Shown here piece by piece: positions 47,530 through 61,600 of a stretch of DNA of 64,000 nt. The stretch comes from Heliopora coerulea. Lineage: Eukaryota; Cnidaria; Anthozoa; Scleralcyonacea; Helioporidae. Under the pieces are notes generated by a model. That model was not told the origin of the DNA, ran no database searches, and saw only the letters and a program-made list of their open reading frames with translations. The position numbers and the translations under genes are program-made. The first letter of the stretch is position 1. Each line of letters begins with the position of its first letter. The stretch is taken from contig JASJOG010000007.1 of the NCBI GenBank assembly GCA_030142905.1, forward strand, positions 687,001-751,000, read 5' to 3'.

Positions 47530-49638
47530 ATGTCGACCGTTCCTAGAATTGTCTGGTTTGCTTTCCTCACGACCTTGGCGTATTCTTTTGGGAATTGTGA
47601 CAATCTTACGCTTGGCATTCTACTGCCATTTGAAAACATCGACGAATTCGAAGCTGATAATCTCAAGCTGGCCAAATACTACGCTGGTGTAATTCCTTAT
47701 ACCATTGACTTGATCAATAGAAACAAAAGTATTTTACCAAACCACACCTTAAATTTTATTTGGAAAGACACTGCGTGTAAAGCGGACTACGCTCTTAAAG
47801 GAATGGTGGATCAATGGAAGGAAAAAGCCGATGTGTTCATAGGATTGGGTTGCCACTGTGAACAACCTGCTCGGCTTGCTAGTGCCTTGGGACTGCCCGT
47901 AATTTCAAATGTAAGTACATGTTATATCTCATTAATCCCTTGCTAGAGCAGTGACACTGCCCGTAATTTCAAATGTAAGTACATATTATATCCCATTAAT
48001 CACTTGCTAGTACATTAGCACTTCCCGTAATTTCAAATGGAAGTATATGTTATATCCCATCAAATTGTTACACAATCATTGTTACACAATGTCAACTGGG
48101 AATAACAAGGACAACCATAATCTTATTTCCAGCCCATGGGTCTCCAAACTTGATTCAACAATCATTTTCCTTGAGTTAGATTGAAGTGACGGCCTGCATG
48201 TCTTCTTTATCTTTCTGGTTCAATATTTGTGTATAGATTTCGAAATAAAATTGAAACATTGTACATCTGCCACACACCTAAGTAAGTTAAAACATTGCTT
48301 CGTTCACAGTTGATGGCTCAATGACTTAACTCGCACTATTATTCCTGATTTTTCACTTTACTTTCTCAGAGAAAGAAATTGTTTTCCTCATGATAGCGAA
48401 AATAATTCTAACATGGATCTAAACACTGCTCATCATCATGGATTAGAACTGATTTTGTCTCATGTATCCTTAGAGCTCTTAACCCTTTTCGGTCCCAAAC
48501 TACCTTTTACTATTTCAGTCTACATGGCTATCGCCCAACAATTTTAATAATCAAGTCATCTTCTTTTTCCGCTTTTCGGTTCACCAACGCGAAACTTTCG
48601 AAACCCTCAATTCTCTGGGATTCCTTTTTTGACCATAATATCCCTTAGTGTTTCAAGAGTTTCTCCCTGTCCATGAGTGTCTGGGTTTGAAAATACCTGC
48701 TCTATATCAATAGTTATACTCGTCCATTAAAAAGTTTTGTTGAACCAAAAAATTGATTATCGCTTTCCTGCCTGAGACGAATGTTAATTATTAGGGTATT
48801 TATGAAAACACAACGTCAACATCAAGAACGAAGTGGCCTTACGATGAGATTTTTATTGTAAAACAAAAGAAATGAATAATTTGTAATCCCTAGAGTATTC
48901 TTCACACCATCCTGGCTCCAGGAAAACCGTCATGAAGAGTATTTCCACGTTTTCACGACAACGCCGGCTCTTAAAACACGGAGAGCTTTGAGCTGTATAA
49001 CTATCTCACGAAAAAACGTTAATCGACCAACCAGAATTGCTTGGAAGCATTTAGCAGAAAGGAAAAGAACGTTTTCAGTTTAGCATTGGAGGTTTGCTTC
49101 ACGGCCGTAGAAACTGAACTACTATGTTTACTGGCATCTGCGTCGCAGCTTTCGTAAACTCTCTATTATTTTATCCAGCCTGCCGGCGGACAACTAGAGA
49201 CCTGAAGCATCTGACGTTCTTGAGTCACGGCCAGCATCCGGAAGATTTCATAAACAGCTGTTTTTCAATTCAGGGCACTATATTCTTTCAATCAATTATT
49301 TCATCAACACAAAGATGATGAATGCCAGGAGACATCACAGCATCTCTCACCAGCGAATCACTGACAAAATTAACTCATAGATGTTGACGTTCTGGGTGTG
49401 GACGACATCTTCTGAACGTCGAAACGCTGTTAGTGACATCTGTCTGGAACAAAAATGGCATTTTAGAGGTTCGAGTACGCCCTTGGGATGAGAAATTATT
49501 CGTTGTTAATGTTTTGCTTGAAAAATTCTATTGAAAGAAAAATCCAGCCTTGAATAAAAACGTCTATGGCTCAAGCTCTCTGCAATCTTACTCAGACCAA
49601 AACCAAACTATTAGGGACCTTGAGATTTAGACTTAGAC

Positions 49639-49682
<44 letters not shown>

Positions 49683-52600
49683 GTCGAATATATATGCTGT
49701 ATATCTATCTATATATATATGCACCAAATTTTGCATATAAATTTTGGCAAACATAAACATATAAAGAAAAAGGATGTATAGGTAAATCTGGAACTGTGAA
49801 TACTTTAACCAACCTTAATACATTAGACTGGCCATCGAATGTATCAAAAAACACTACATACCATATCTTCACTGACCGTTGAGGTGGGAATAAAACGAAC
49901 ATACAATGGTTTTGATATGTTTATATGTTGATATGTTTTGTGCCATAATTTTTGTAATTTGCTGTATATATATATATAAGAATACATATATGTATATATA
50001 AAATACATAAGTATACATAATACATATAATATACATATACATATAACATACATAATATATATATATATATATACATATATATATAATATACATAATATAT
50101 AATATATTTAATATACATAAGAATATATATTCTTTCCTGATAGGATAAGACTTGAATTATTTTAGTCAGGCCAACGCCAGACGATTTTGCTCGTCAAAGG
50201 TAGGGTTCTCACTGGGAAAGAGTTATGCCAATAAATTCTTCATGCAAAACAAAGAGAATGAATGATTTTTATTCTCGAGAGTATTCTCAACACCGTTGTC
50301 GTTGTGCACACAACGCCATCCAGACCATTTCAACGTCTTAATGACGACGTCAGCTCGCGGAGTGAAAAAAGTTGTCAATATTGAATTCATCCAGAGACTA
50401 CAGTTGTTTTAGGAGAACTGGGGCGTTTTAGGAGACAGTACAAGCCACGAGTGTCAACCACGGTGGTCAATGAACCGTGGTTTTCTTTAAATACCGACAT
50501 TTTAAACAACGTCATCGTTGAAATTAACCTCGTAGATCTTAAGGCCTTTATTTTACTCTGACCGATGCCAGGCGATTTTACTCGTCAAATGGAGACCTCT
50601 CGGCTGGGGAACAGTTGAATTTTGCTCAATTGCAGATAATTTAAGTACGACATTTCACTTGTTTTGTGTAGTTGTGTACTTCGTCAAAAGTTTCTGACAA
50701 ATCAACATACCGCACGTTCGCACGTACCGTCCTTGACCCAGGGAACATGGCCCATGAAGTCCTGGAAGTTCTGAAGAAGTTCAAGTGGACTAAAGTAGCC
50801 ATAATATGTGAAAACGTTACGGTCTGGATCGAACGTAAAGACACCTTGATTGAAATTTTGCGACAGAACTCTATCGAAATCACTTGCGAGACATTGATAA
50901 CGGCAATCAACCGATTCACACAGCCGCGTGATACTGAATTGTTCAAGAAAGAGTTGAAGAAAGTAAAGGAAAAAGCCAGAAGTAAGCATATAATAAAGCG
51001 CTTCCAGATAAAACTTCATGTTTGGCCTACCTAACCAAACTCTAATCCTAGCGTAGTGCACTAGCCAATTTTGCTTGGAAACCCTGTTGGGACGTTATCT
51101 TGAAGCCCGTTTACACTTTAACATTTTGGACACGGCACGACTAATTAACCGTGCCGAGACTTACATAAATATACATGTACTCGGCACGGTTAAATTTTAA
51201 GAAGTCCGCACCGTTTACACTGTGAAAATCATTCGTGCCGTGCCCAAAAATAACGGCACCCGTGCCAAAATTTTAGCCGTGCCGAGCACAAAATGTTAAC
51301 AGTGTAAACGGGACTGTGGATTTTGCTCTGTTGAGCAACAAAGCCAAAAACTCGGGAATATTTTCAGACGTCAGAAGAGAGTTGCTCGAAACCTTGTTTG
51401 ATTTTATTACCTGAAACTTTAGAACAACCTTCCTTTTATGGCCAAATGTATTTCGCGGTGCAATTCGGGTCACTACTTATCAAGTTTTAAAATATATTGT
51501 TTGTCTCTAGTTTATCTTACTTCATTTTAATTTTCCTATTACTATTATTCCGGTTTAAGTTTTATCCCTGTCATTATGTTGATTACAAGTCTTTATAGCT
51601 GCTCCTCTATTACCGATCATGTTGGTAATTATGCTTTCCAACATATTTAAGCTTGCTGCCTTGGAAAGTTTCTTATGCATGGGAATTTGTTTTGTTGTTT
51701 TTTTTCAACTAGTCATAATCTTTTTGATGAGTCATGAACTTGCCCGAGAGGCTATGTTCATTGCAGATGAACTGGAAATGAACAGAGGAGACTACGCGTT
51801 CATCCTGGTTTTGATCAGTATAAATGATATATTGCTTTCCAATCGGTATCCATTCTTTATTTTATCTCACGGGCGTTATACACAGAAGTTGACTGAAGGT
51901 GCTCGGAAATCGTTTGAGAATGCTTTAACGATATCTTTCGACCTCAAGCCAAATAACATGATATCGGACCCCGCTATCATAAAAACTGTTGCTAACCTGA
52001 CGACGGCTCCACCGTTTAACAGATTGAAAAATGAAAGTGAAATGTTTCGGGTAAGAAACAATGAAATAAAAGAAGAGTATAAAGTGAGGAGGAAGGAAGA
52101 AAGGGAGGGAGAAATAAAGAAAGAATGAGAGGAAGGAAGGAAGGAAGGAAGGAAGGAAGGAAGGAGGGGAGGGAGGGAAGGGAAGGGAGGGAGGGAGGGA
52201 GGGAGGAGGGAGGGAGGGAGGAAGGGAGGGAGGGAGGGAGGAAGGGAGGGAGGAGGGAGGGAGGGAGGAAGGGAGGGAGGAAGGGAGGAAAATAGAAATG
52301 ATAGAAGGGAGAGAGGGAGGAGGGAGGAAGGGAGGAAAGGGATATGATAGAAGGGAGAGAGGGAGGGAGGGAGGAAGGGAGGGAGGAAGGGAGGAAAGGA
52401 GAAATGATAGAAGGGAGAGAGGGAGGGAGGGAGGGAAGGGAGGGAGGAAAGGAGGAAAGGAGGGAGGGAGGAAAGGAGGGAGGGAGGAAAGGAGGGAGGG
52501 AGGATAGAAGGAAGAGAGGGAGGGAGGAAAGGAGGAAAGGAGGGAGGGACGATAGAAGGAAGAGAGGGAAGAGAGGGAAGGGAGGAAAAGAGGGAGGGAG

Positions 52601-55600
52601 GATAGATGGGAGAGAGGGAGGGAGGAAAGAAATAAATTACATATTAATTATAGATACTCATTACATTCTTCAGGTGTTCATGCCAGTGGCTGCTGGATAT
52701 CTTCATGATGCCATTTATCAATACGCCATTACCATAGATAAGATCTTATCTGAGAACGGCAATCCCAGGGACGGTACGGATTTCATTGATAAACTTACCG
52801 GCACCGAGTATCATAGTAAGTAAAATACTCATCTTTCATCTCAGTTAAGACATTAAATCGTTATAATCATTGCGCGAACCGATCAGAAATGCTGCAGTAC
52901 CATTCATTGAAAACTGGCTGTCTCTTGAGTTATGAAAAATCTAAGTAACCGTGAAAATGACATGCAATGAACTGCGTCTTTCTTGTTAAGGCTCACTTGG
53001 TAGTACAGCTTTTTTCAACGACAACGGAGATGCAGTAATACAATATATACTTTATGATTTTCGTGGTAATAGCACAGGTAATAATCCACCATTGTTATTT
53101 TTTGTTGCTGTTATTGTTGCTGCTCTTGTTGTTGCTGTTGTTGTTGTTGTCGATATTGATGAGGTGGTTTGGGGGTTGTTGTTGATGTTGATATAGTTGT
53201 GGTTGTTGTTGTTGATATAGTTGTGGTCGTTGTTGATGTTGATATAGTTGTGATTGTTGTTGATGTTGATATAGTTGTGGTTGTTGTTGATGTTGATATA
53301 GTTGTGGTTGTTGTTGTTGATATAGTTGTGGTTGTTGTTGATGTTGATATAGTTGTGGTTGTTGTTCCTGCTGACTGTTGTAGTTGTTTCTGTTTGTGCA
53401 GTTGTCGCGATTATCGTCGTGGTTGTTATCGTAGTTTTGGTTTTTGTTGCTATTGTTGTTATTTTGTTGTTGTTAATTGCTGTTATTGTTCTTGTGCTTG
53501 TTGTGTTTTTGTTATTGTAGAAGATAATGTTGTTGCTGTGGTCGTTTTTTCATTGTTGTTGCCATTGTTATTGTTACTGTTTTTGCTGTTCATCTCTTGA
53601 TTGTTTATTTCTCTATCCTTGTCATGATAGATTATTGTTTTTGAGGCTGCGTGTTTTGTTTTTGGGTTTTTGGGGTCTTTTTTAACGTTCTTGCTGATGT
53701 TGAGGCGCTTTAATAATGCGAGTGCGTTGGTATATAAGTTGCCGTCCGAGCCGAGGAGGAAATTCAGGCACAACAGATCAACGAAGATGTTCTTTACTGG
53801 ACGACAACCCGACAGCAACTCACTTAACTAACAACCTACACGCTATTTGTACATAATCACACACCAGCTACATAATCACTTCTACAATACATGGTGACTA
53901 CAAACTAAACACAAAACTCTCATTGCCCAACGCTACAGTTTGTTTGTTTTTTTACACACATCTTCTTTATTTTCACATTTCTTTTTCAGACTGCTGGTAT
54001 TCAACAATCTTTCATTTTTATTTTCCTCAGACCCCAGGTACGTCAAAGTTGGTACATTTAATGTCAACAGGATACTCAATGTCAGCGACGACGCCATCCT
54101 CTGGTTAAATGGAGTCCCAAGCGATTCTCTAGAATGTGGTTTTGGCAATAGTCTTTGTAAAACTCAGTCCAGTAAGTTTCATGAAATATATATGGTACAT
54201 AGTGTATAGATTATGAAGACAATGTTCGAAAACTTTGATAGGCTGCTAAATGGACACTGCAAATAAGTTCATTCACCAGCTTAAACCTTTGCTATATCGG
54301 CTTCCCGGTTTCTCCCGTTGACAATTCAGATTGTCTGGCGTTAGACAGAGTGAAATTAATAAGTTGTCAAATGGCAACCGTGGCCAAAAAAGGGTTAAGA
54401 CACTTTGGCAAATGTAACCAAACTTTTTGAACAATTTTTAGTCTGTGAACAACCATGCTATGAAAGGGTTTTTTTGCAAAAAAACTTCTGTCCTTGCAAT
54501 GTCAGTCCGACCTTCAGTCGGTCTCTCTGGCTGCCTGCGTATCTGCTTGTCTGTCTGTCTGTCTGTCTATCTGTATACTTATGTTAGTTTTTATGTCTGT
54601 CCATGAATATCTGTCTACTTTTCTGACAGTTTTGTCTATCTGTCTGTCATTGTGTTTGTTCTTCTCTATTTGATTATCTTTCTGTCTTTGTATGTTTGTC
54701 TGTCTTTGTCTGTCTGTCTGTCATTGTTTATTTTTCTTTATTTGATTATCTATCTGTCTTTGTATGTCTTTGTTTGTCTGCCTGTCAGAGCGTTCATCAT
54801 TCCATTTGTTTTTCTTTATTGGTTTCTGTCTGTCTGAGTGCCTGAAACTAAATCAGAACTTCCAACAATGAAGTCAATGCTCAACTGAAATCCAAACTAC
54901 AACATCAGACTATTGGCGGGTTATCAGTAAAAGTTTTGATTCAAAATGATTTACCTAATCCTTAAATTGATATTTCTTTCAGTTAATTATACGTTCATCA
55001 TACTTGGGACTCTTACTGGTATCCTAACTCTTGGCGTGATAGTGTTAATAATCTCTTTATACCGGTAAGGATAAAAACATATAGTTCTTTCTCTATGAGA
55101 AACCAATTGATTCATTGCCTTTACTTTACCAATCAATTATTTATTTTTTTAACTTTTTTTGTGATGAGTTGATCGCGATATTGTTTTATATGATGTTTAA
55201 TAGACAAGTCGTCGGGTTATGTCGGGTTTTAAAAAAAATGAGGCGACGATCGATTGTTTTAGACCCTATAAATTACGTACAGGGTAATAATATCAAATAA
55301 AATCACAATTTAAAAAGTTAAAGTTGTCTGAGCTGTAGAAACCAACGAAAAGTTCGTCAAAAACAGCCAGCACGTCTTTATCACATTTAAAGACAAGTCG
55401 AGCTCATGATTTTCCTTTGTATTTTTCTCTTGAATTATGAATGGTATCTGAATCCTAGTTTACTTACCGGATTACCTGAAGCGACATCCGGCTCAATTCA
55501 CCTTAAACGGGTTTTGTACCCGCTACTTTCCCAATAAATTTTCAGTGCTGGACAAATTAAAATACAAGGCGATGTCGTGGAAACTGGGAGTAGGAAGATG

Positions 55601-58600
55601 CTTTGTATTGAGATGTGTGTATGTTAATCTTGTTAATGCTTTTGTTTATCGCGAGGTAATTTAGAAACTCTGAATGACAATATGAATGCGTTCTTCACGT
55701 TTATTTATTTCATAGGAGATATAAGCTAGAAGTTGAGCTGTTGGATGATTCGTGGAGAATTGATTCTAAAGAAATCATCTTCGCAAACCGATCAAGGTCA
55801 TCATTTCGTAGTCTTATAGGTGATAAGGTAACATTATTCATGCTATAATTCTAATAAATATATTGAACATTTTATATACTCTATTTTTATGTATTTTTTT
55901 TCTACTGAAAACGGTAAAAGATGGTGGTAAGTTTTTTTAATGTTTCCTAGCTTGATAAACTTCTGTTATTTTACTCTGACTAACTGCAAGCTAATTTACC
56001 CTGGTCAACGCCAGACGATTTTACTTGTCAAGAGGAGAACTCCTTCAGTAAAAGGGTTAAATGATGTTTCACCCAAAATGTACCTTGACAGTCTACAGTC
56101 ACTTAACTGTTTTTCTAAGAGTTCTTAGCCCTCGCCACTTCATTTAACGAACCTGAAGGAGCGACTCATGTAGTCAAAGAGTTAAGTTGTAGCGATTAAA
56201 CTATATTGGCAACTGAAAGGGTACTTTGCAAAGAAAATTTATTGTTGTAGTTAAAAAATTTACTTTTCTAAATGTATGCCAAATCTAAGATTCACGATGG
56301 CTGTCAATTATACCCCATCAGTTAAATAGCAGTTGAACACAAGCTTTCTCTTTCGTTGTTTTAGAGAAGTATGTTTTCAGATAACTACAGCAGGGAGGGA
56401 TTTCAATTGTTTTCATCTGTTGGTGTTTATAAGGTAAAGCCGATCGCCGCAGCTACACTGCACTTAAGAAATAATATAGTAACTCGTGCATGGATGCAGT
56501 TTTTCACCCTAAGATCAAATAACGAGAAGAAAGTTTGAAAAACGAAATTAATAGACGAGTCTTTTAATGCTCTTCGAGGTGTTTGACCGGAGGGAGTCCA
56601 ACATGCATATGCAAGTACCACGAGTGTTTGTCTTAATGCATCTCCCTAATCCTTTCGGATCTATACCCGACTTTAGTATTTTACTCTGGCCAACGCCAGA
56701 CTATTTTACTCTGGCCAACGCCAGACGATTTTACTCGTCAAGGGGGGAGCTCTTGGACAGGAAAGGGTTAAAACGAATCAATATCTCACGAAAAGGTTGA
56801 GGAAGTAGTTCGCTAAAAATTAAGGCAAGTGTTTGATTGTGAAGTCAAATCACGTCTCCTTAAAGATTTCCAAATGTGTCTGTCTTATCAAATATTAATG
56901 AGTAGAAAGAGGACATGTAAAGAAACGTTTACATTTTTTTGGCTGTCCATCTATTAGCATAACACCGTGGCAATACGAAAACTACATCGCAATTCAGTAG
57001 AAATAACAAGAGAGTTAAGAATGGAGATGAAACGGGTAAGGTACTTAAACAAATTTACTTCAAATGTTGGAGGAAGGTATGAAAGGAAGAAAGGAAAGAA
57101 GGAAGGAAGGAAGGAAGGAAAGAACAAAGGAAGATGGAAAGAATGAAAGAACGAAAATAGAAAGAAAGAGATAATCAATTAATATATTCAAAAATTAAAT
57201 CAAATGGGTTAAGACTCATAGGAGTGAACGCAATTTCTTTCGGCAAGCTCTTAAAAGTTAGTATTTCAATGGCCGTTCATTTCTTTTAGTTGCGAGATTT
57301 ACACCACGAGAATCTTGTTAATTTTGTTGGAGCTTGTGTGGAGTATAACAAAATTTTTATCTTAACTTCATACTGTTCCAAAGGAAGTCTGCAGGTAAAA
57401 TTCCAACGATTACACATTTACATGAAGAGAAAATTTTATAAATAGACCAATTGGTCAATTCATGAAATTTTCTCTTCATGTTACCCTGAGAATGATTCTC
57501 AAACACATTTACATACACACCTGGCACGTACTATTTCTGCGACAATTCAACAAAGAGACTGGAGTTTACTTTAACACACCTTAATATCCTTCACTTAATA
57601 TAACCCCTTTTAAGCACCGCACTTAGGCTCGTCCACTGGGGCGTTTGGCCTGGGGCAAAATTTTAACTGGCGACATTTTCAGAAACAAAAATCCGATTTT
57701 TTTTTTACTTTTTTCCAGATTCAAAAGCATTTTCCAAACCTTAACAAAATGTTAGATCAATGTCTCGACTTCTCATCGTTAATTAACGACTTTGCAGCTG
57801 TTAAAGCTCGGAAGCGCCTGTTTCAAGTTTTTAATTACATTTTCAGAAATAAAAAATTAAAAGCACTCACAAAAAAATTTGTTTCTACAGAAGTACATCG
57901 CTTAGTTGTATATCTGTACTGTCGTACCGCTATGATAATATAAGGAGCTTGGGGGAGTTAGAGAAGGCCGACGGGGGGGCACCTTACGGCTCTGGCTTTT
58001 TTCGTTAATTGCCAATGTTCATTGAAGAATGAGAGATTTTTTTACTTATGTTATGTTTTGTTTTCGTTGTAGGACATTTTTGAAAATGACGATATAAAAC
58101 TGGACAGTATGTTCATTGCCTCTCTTGTCAGAGATATGGTCAGGGTAAGAATTAACATATGTTGATGACTACAGCTACAAACCAGAGACTACTTTAGTTT
58201 TCCAGTGTGAGTGATGAGGAGGAAAACCAGGGGACCTTTTTTGAACGTTGTCCCCAGACACCTTGTTTCTCAGTTAGAGATTTTGATGAGAATGGTTTCT
58301 TTCACTGACGTTACATGTTCACGTCATCCCAACATTCTTGTTATCGTATCAAGTGTTAGGCTCAACTATTTTGTGAAATCGATATCAATGAAATCGTAGA
58401 GGGATGCATGTTGCCTGTTAACGATCTCTGTTGTTTATTAACTACACGTGTTATTTTTTTTAATTTCTATGTTGAAGGGCATGACCTTTCTCCACGCGAG
58501 CGAAATTAAATTTCATGGAAATCTGAAGTCATCAAACTGCGTGGTAGACAGTCGATGGGTTCTAAAAATCACCAGTTTTGGACTTTCGAAACTCGGTGAA

Positions 58601-61600
58601 GATGAAAGCAGAGATTCTAAAGGCGATTACAAATACTCGCTAGGTAGTCATCTAAGGCAAATACAACTGAGCTCTATTTTAAACATTACCACCTTTAATA
58701 CAGTTACTACTACTACTCAAATTCTCTACTGACCGATAAATTGATAATCACATTGACTACCAAGAATATCAGGTCTATATTTCAATTACAAAACTCTTTT
58801 CTTGGAAACCTTAATTCATTTGTACAAAAATTCAATTCTTAATCGGACTGTATTTGTACTGTTCTCGTTTCAGATTTACTTTGGCGTGCGCCGGAACTGC
58901 TGCGTGATCCAACTTTTCCGAACTGTGGAACCCAAAAGGGAGATGTTTACAGTTTTGCTATAATCTTACAAGAAATGCACACGAGAAATGGACCATACAA
59001 CGTGTTTAACTCCGATGAGGAACCGGAAGGTTGGGAGATACTATTTGAAAGTACTCCTTTCTACATTTTTCCTAATTTTTCTTTGGCAGCTTAGGCAATG
59101 CATGAAAGTAATATGTCCTACTCTAGAAGGAGTTGAAATTAATGTTTTGAAAGAGGGAGCTTGGAGATATTGAGAGATGATCGTTGATTCTGAGGTGTGA
59201 GATTGGTAAACGTCTAACGAGATCATCTTTGACTAGATGGAGCGTTTGATCTGGTTTCCAAACACCTAGAAGTGAAGGAATAGCCGAGTTTTTAACAAAA
59301 TTTGAAAGAATCTTACCCTGTTTCATAACAATTCATATTTCGTGTATATTTAGAAGTCCTTAAAAAGATCGTGTGCCTGGGCCCACCACCATTCCGCCCA
59401 GTTGTTTCTTCTTCATTATCCGATTTGGATATCCTGAAGGATTTAATGGAAAGCTGTTGGGACGAAGATCCCAATAAAAGGCCAACCTTCTCGGAAGTCA
59501 AAAACATTGTTCGTCGCTTGAAATTTGGAAAGTTAGTAAAATTATCATGTATGCTTCTTTTTCACCTCTTCTTCCTCTTCTTGCTTTCTGTATTTATTTA
59601 TTTTTTCATTTGTTTGTTTGTTTATTTATTTGTCGTTTTTCTCGCTCTTCTTTCTTGTTCGTCGCCTTATAACCCTCTCTTCGTTTTGCTTACCATTATT
59701 TCAGGACAACGAATATTTTTGACAACATGGTTTACATGCTTGAAAAGTATGCTAACAATTTGGAGAGTCTTGTTGAAGAAAGAACAACTCTTTTGGTCGA
59801 AGAGAAAAAGAAAACTGACGAGTTGCTTCATCAAATGCTGCCCCCGTTAGTACCTTAGCTACTTTATTACGCGTTTTGTAGTTATCTGGGTGCATGGGTA
59901 CGTACATAGTAGATTCTTAAGCACTTTATCCAGTTTTAGAAGTGGTGGGGAATATAATGTTAACGGTTACAAATATACACAACCCCTAAGCGTGCGATTG
60001 TTTTAAGGTTCACGTCAAGATTAAGGATTCTTACCGTGATAGCCTGGTTATACAAAAATTAACGAAAGTCAGCGAAATGACATCCTTTTTACTGAATGAA
60101 ATCTTTTGGCTCGTATAACGATATTTTTCCTTCCCAGAATGAAACTGTAGGAATCTGCCAATCTTGAAATGGGCGTAAAAGATGACCATGATTTAACCAC
60201 CTGATAACTGATGAGATAATCTAACCAATGAGTTTCGAGGAATCTAATGACGAGCAAAGGTTGCAATGTACCATCAATGATGTCAAATAACAAGTGATGT
60301 TGTTTGTTTCCAGGTCTGTTGCAAGCGACCTCAAGCATGGAAAACCCGTTCCAGCGGAATCATTTGACGAAGTTTCAATTTTCTTCAGTGATATTGTTGG
60401 ATTCACAAAATTCTCCGCTCAAATTACTCCACTTCAGGTAAGACCAAAAGGCGATAAATTGAATGACTAAAACCAAGCCGGTATATCCTTCTGCAAAAGC
60501 TGATTGATAGTGCAATCGCTGACGCTGCGATTTGATTGGCTTAGCCATTGTAAGTTATAGAATTTCAAGGCTAAATTAATACAAATGTTACAATCTCGCC
60601 GGTCACTTGCTCCTATATTTCCCCTCGATAGCTAAGAAACAAGAAAAATTAATTCAATAGTGAAAAAATAGTTATCTATCCTGAATCTTTGTAGAATGCA
60701 TCACCACAAATCCATTTCCTTTAAAGATTATTTATTTGCCTTTTAATTTCCATGAAATCATAGCTACACTTCGGCCTGATAATACTTGCTTAACTGATTC
60801 TTTGTTACTATTATAAACGCAACGATTTTAATTGAGTCCGTTCTTAAAAGTATGAGAGTGGATGCACATGTCACTCGATATATATTGATTTTTACTCTGA
60901 TATAGGTAGTGAAATTACTGAATACGTTATACACATTATTTGACGACATAATATGTGCCTACGATGTTTATAAGGTACGGCTTTGCTTCATGTGTACATT
61001 AGCCACTACCGTCACCATTTTATCGTGTTTCCGTAATTAACTTGATCTTATTTCTCTTTTTTCATATTCTGGATCTCAATGTCGAACTTTCTCCTTCCAA
61101 ACCATTCTTGTTCTCACTCCCCTTTCCTTCATTATCCATTACTTTCTTCCAATTTTTTCCATATTTCCTACCTATTCCTTCTGTAAACATTACGCGGCAT
61201 TTGTATGCTATTCTTTCATACCAACCAATTCCTTGTTCCTCATTTAATGCCTTTACATTCCTTTGGTAGGTTGAAACTATTGGTGACGCATATATGGTGG
61301 TTTCTGGTCTACCAATCCGCAATGGTAGCCGTCATGCTGGTGAAATTGCCGATCTTGCTTTACATTTACTTAACGCGTTGACAACATTTAAAGTTCCTGA
61401 CTTTCCAGACTACAAGCTTCAGTTGCGCATTGGTTTGCACAGTGGTAAGATTATGTATAACCAACTGAACGACTTACTGTATAAACTAAATGTTGTAGTA
61501 CGCCAAAGATTCAGGATAAAAGCTCGCGCAGCATTTATAGAAACTTGAGTTAAGGAACTTGTGCATTGGGAGACGCTGTGGCAGATATTCTGTTGCGAAT

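Noticed and set aside
51599..51712. Extension of cyclase exon 3 upstream to an acceptor near 51599
   Set aside because: The acceptor CAACTAG at 51710-51712 keeps phase and joins directly to the conserved ligand-binding-domain sequence; the upstream stretch reads as hydrophobic non-family residues.
52298..52823. Glu/Arg/Gly-rich open frames
   Set aside because: Product of the GGGA purine tract; only the last part overlaps real cyclase exon 4 (52674-52815).
53169..53600. Val/Asp-rich 143-codon frame
   Set aside because: Translation of the GTT/GAT minisatellite.
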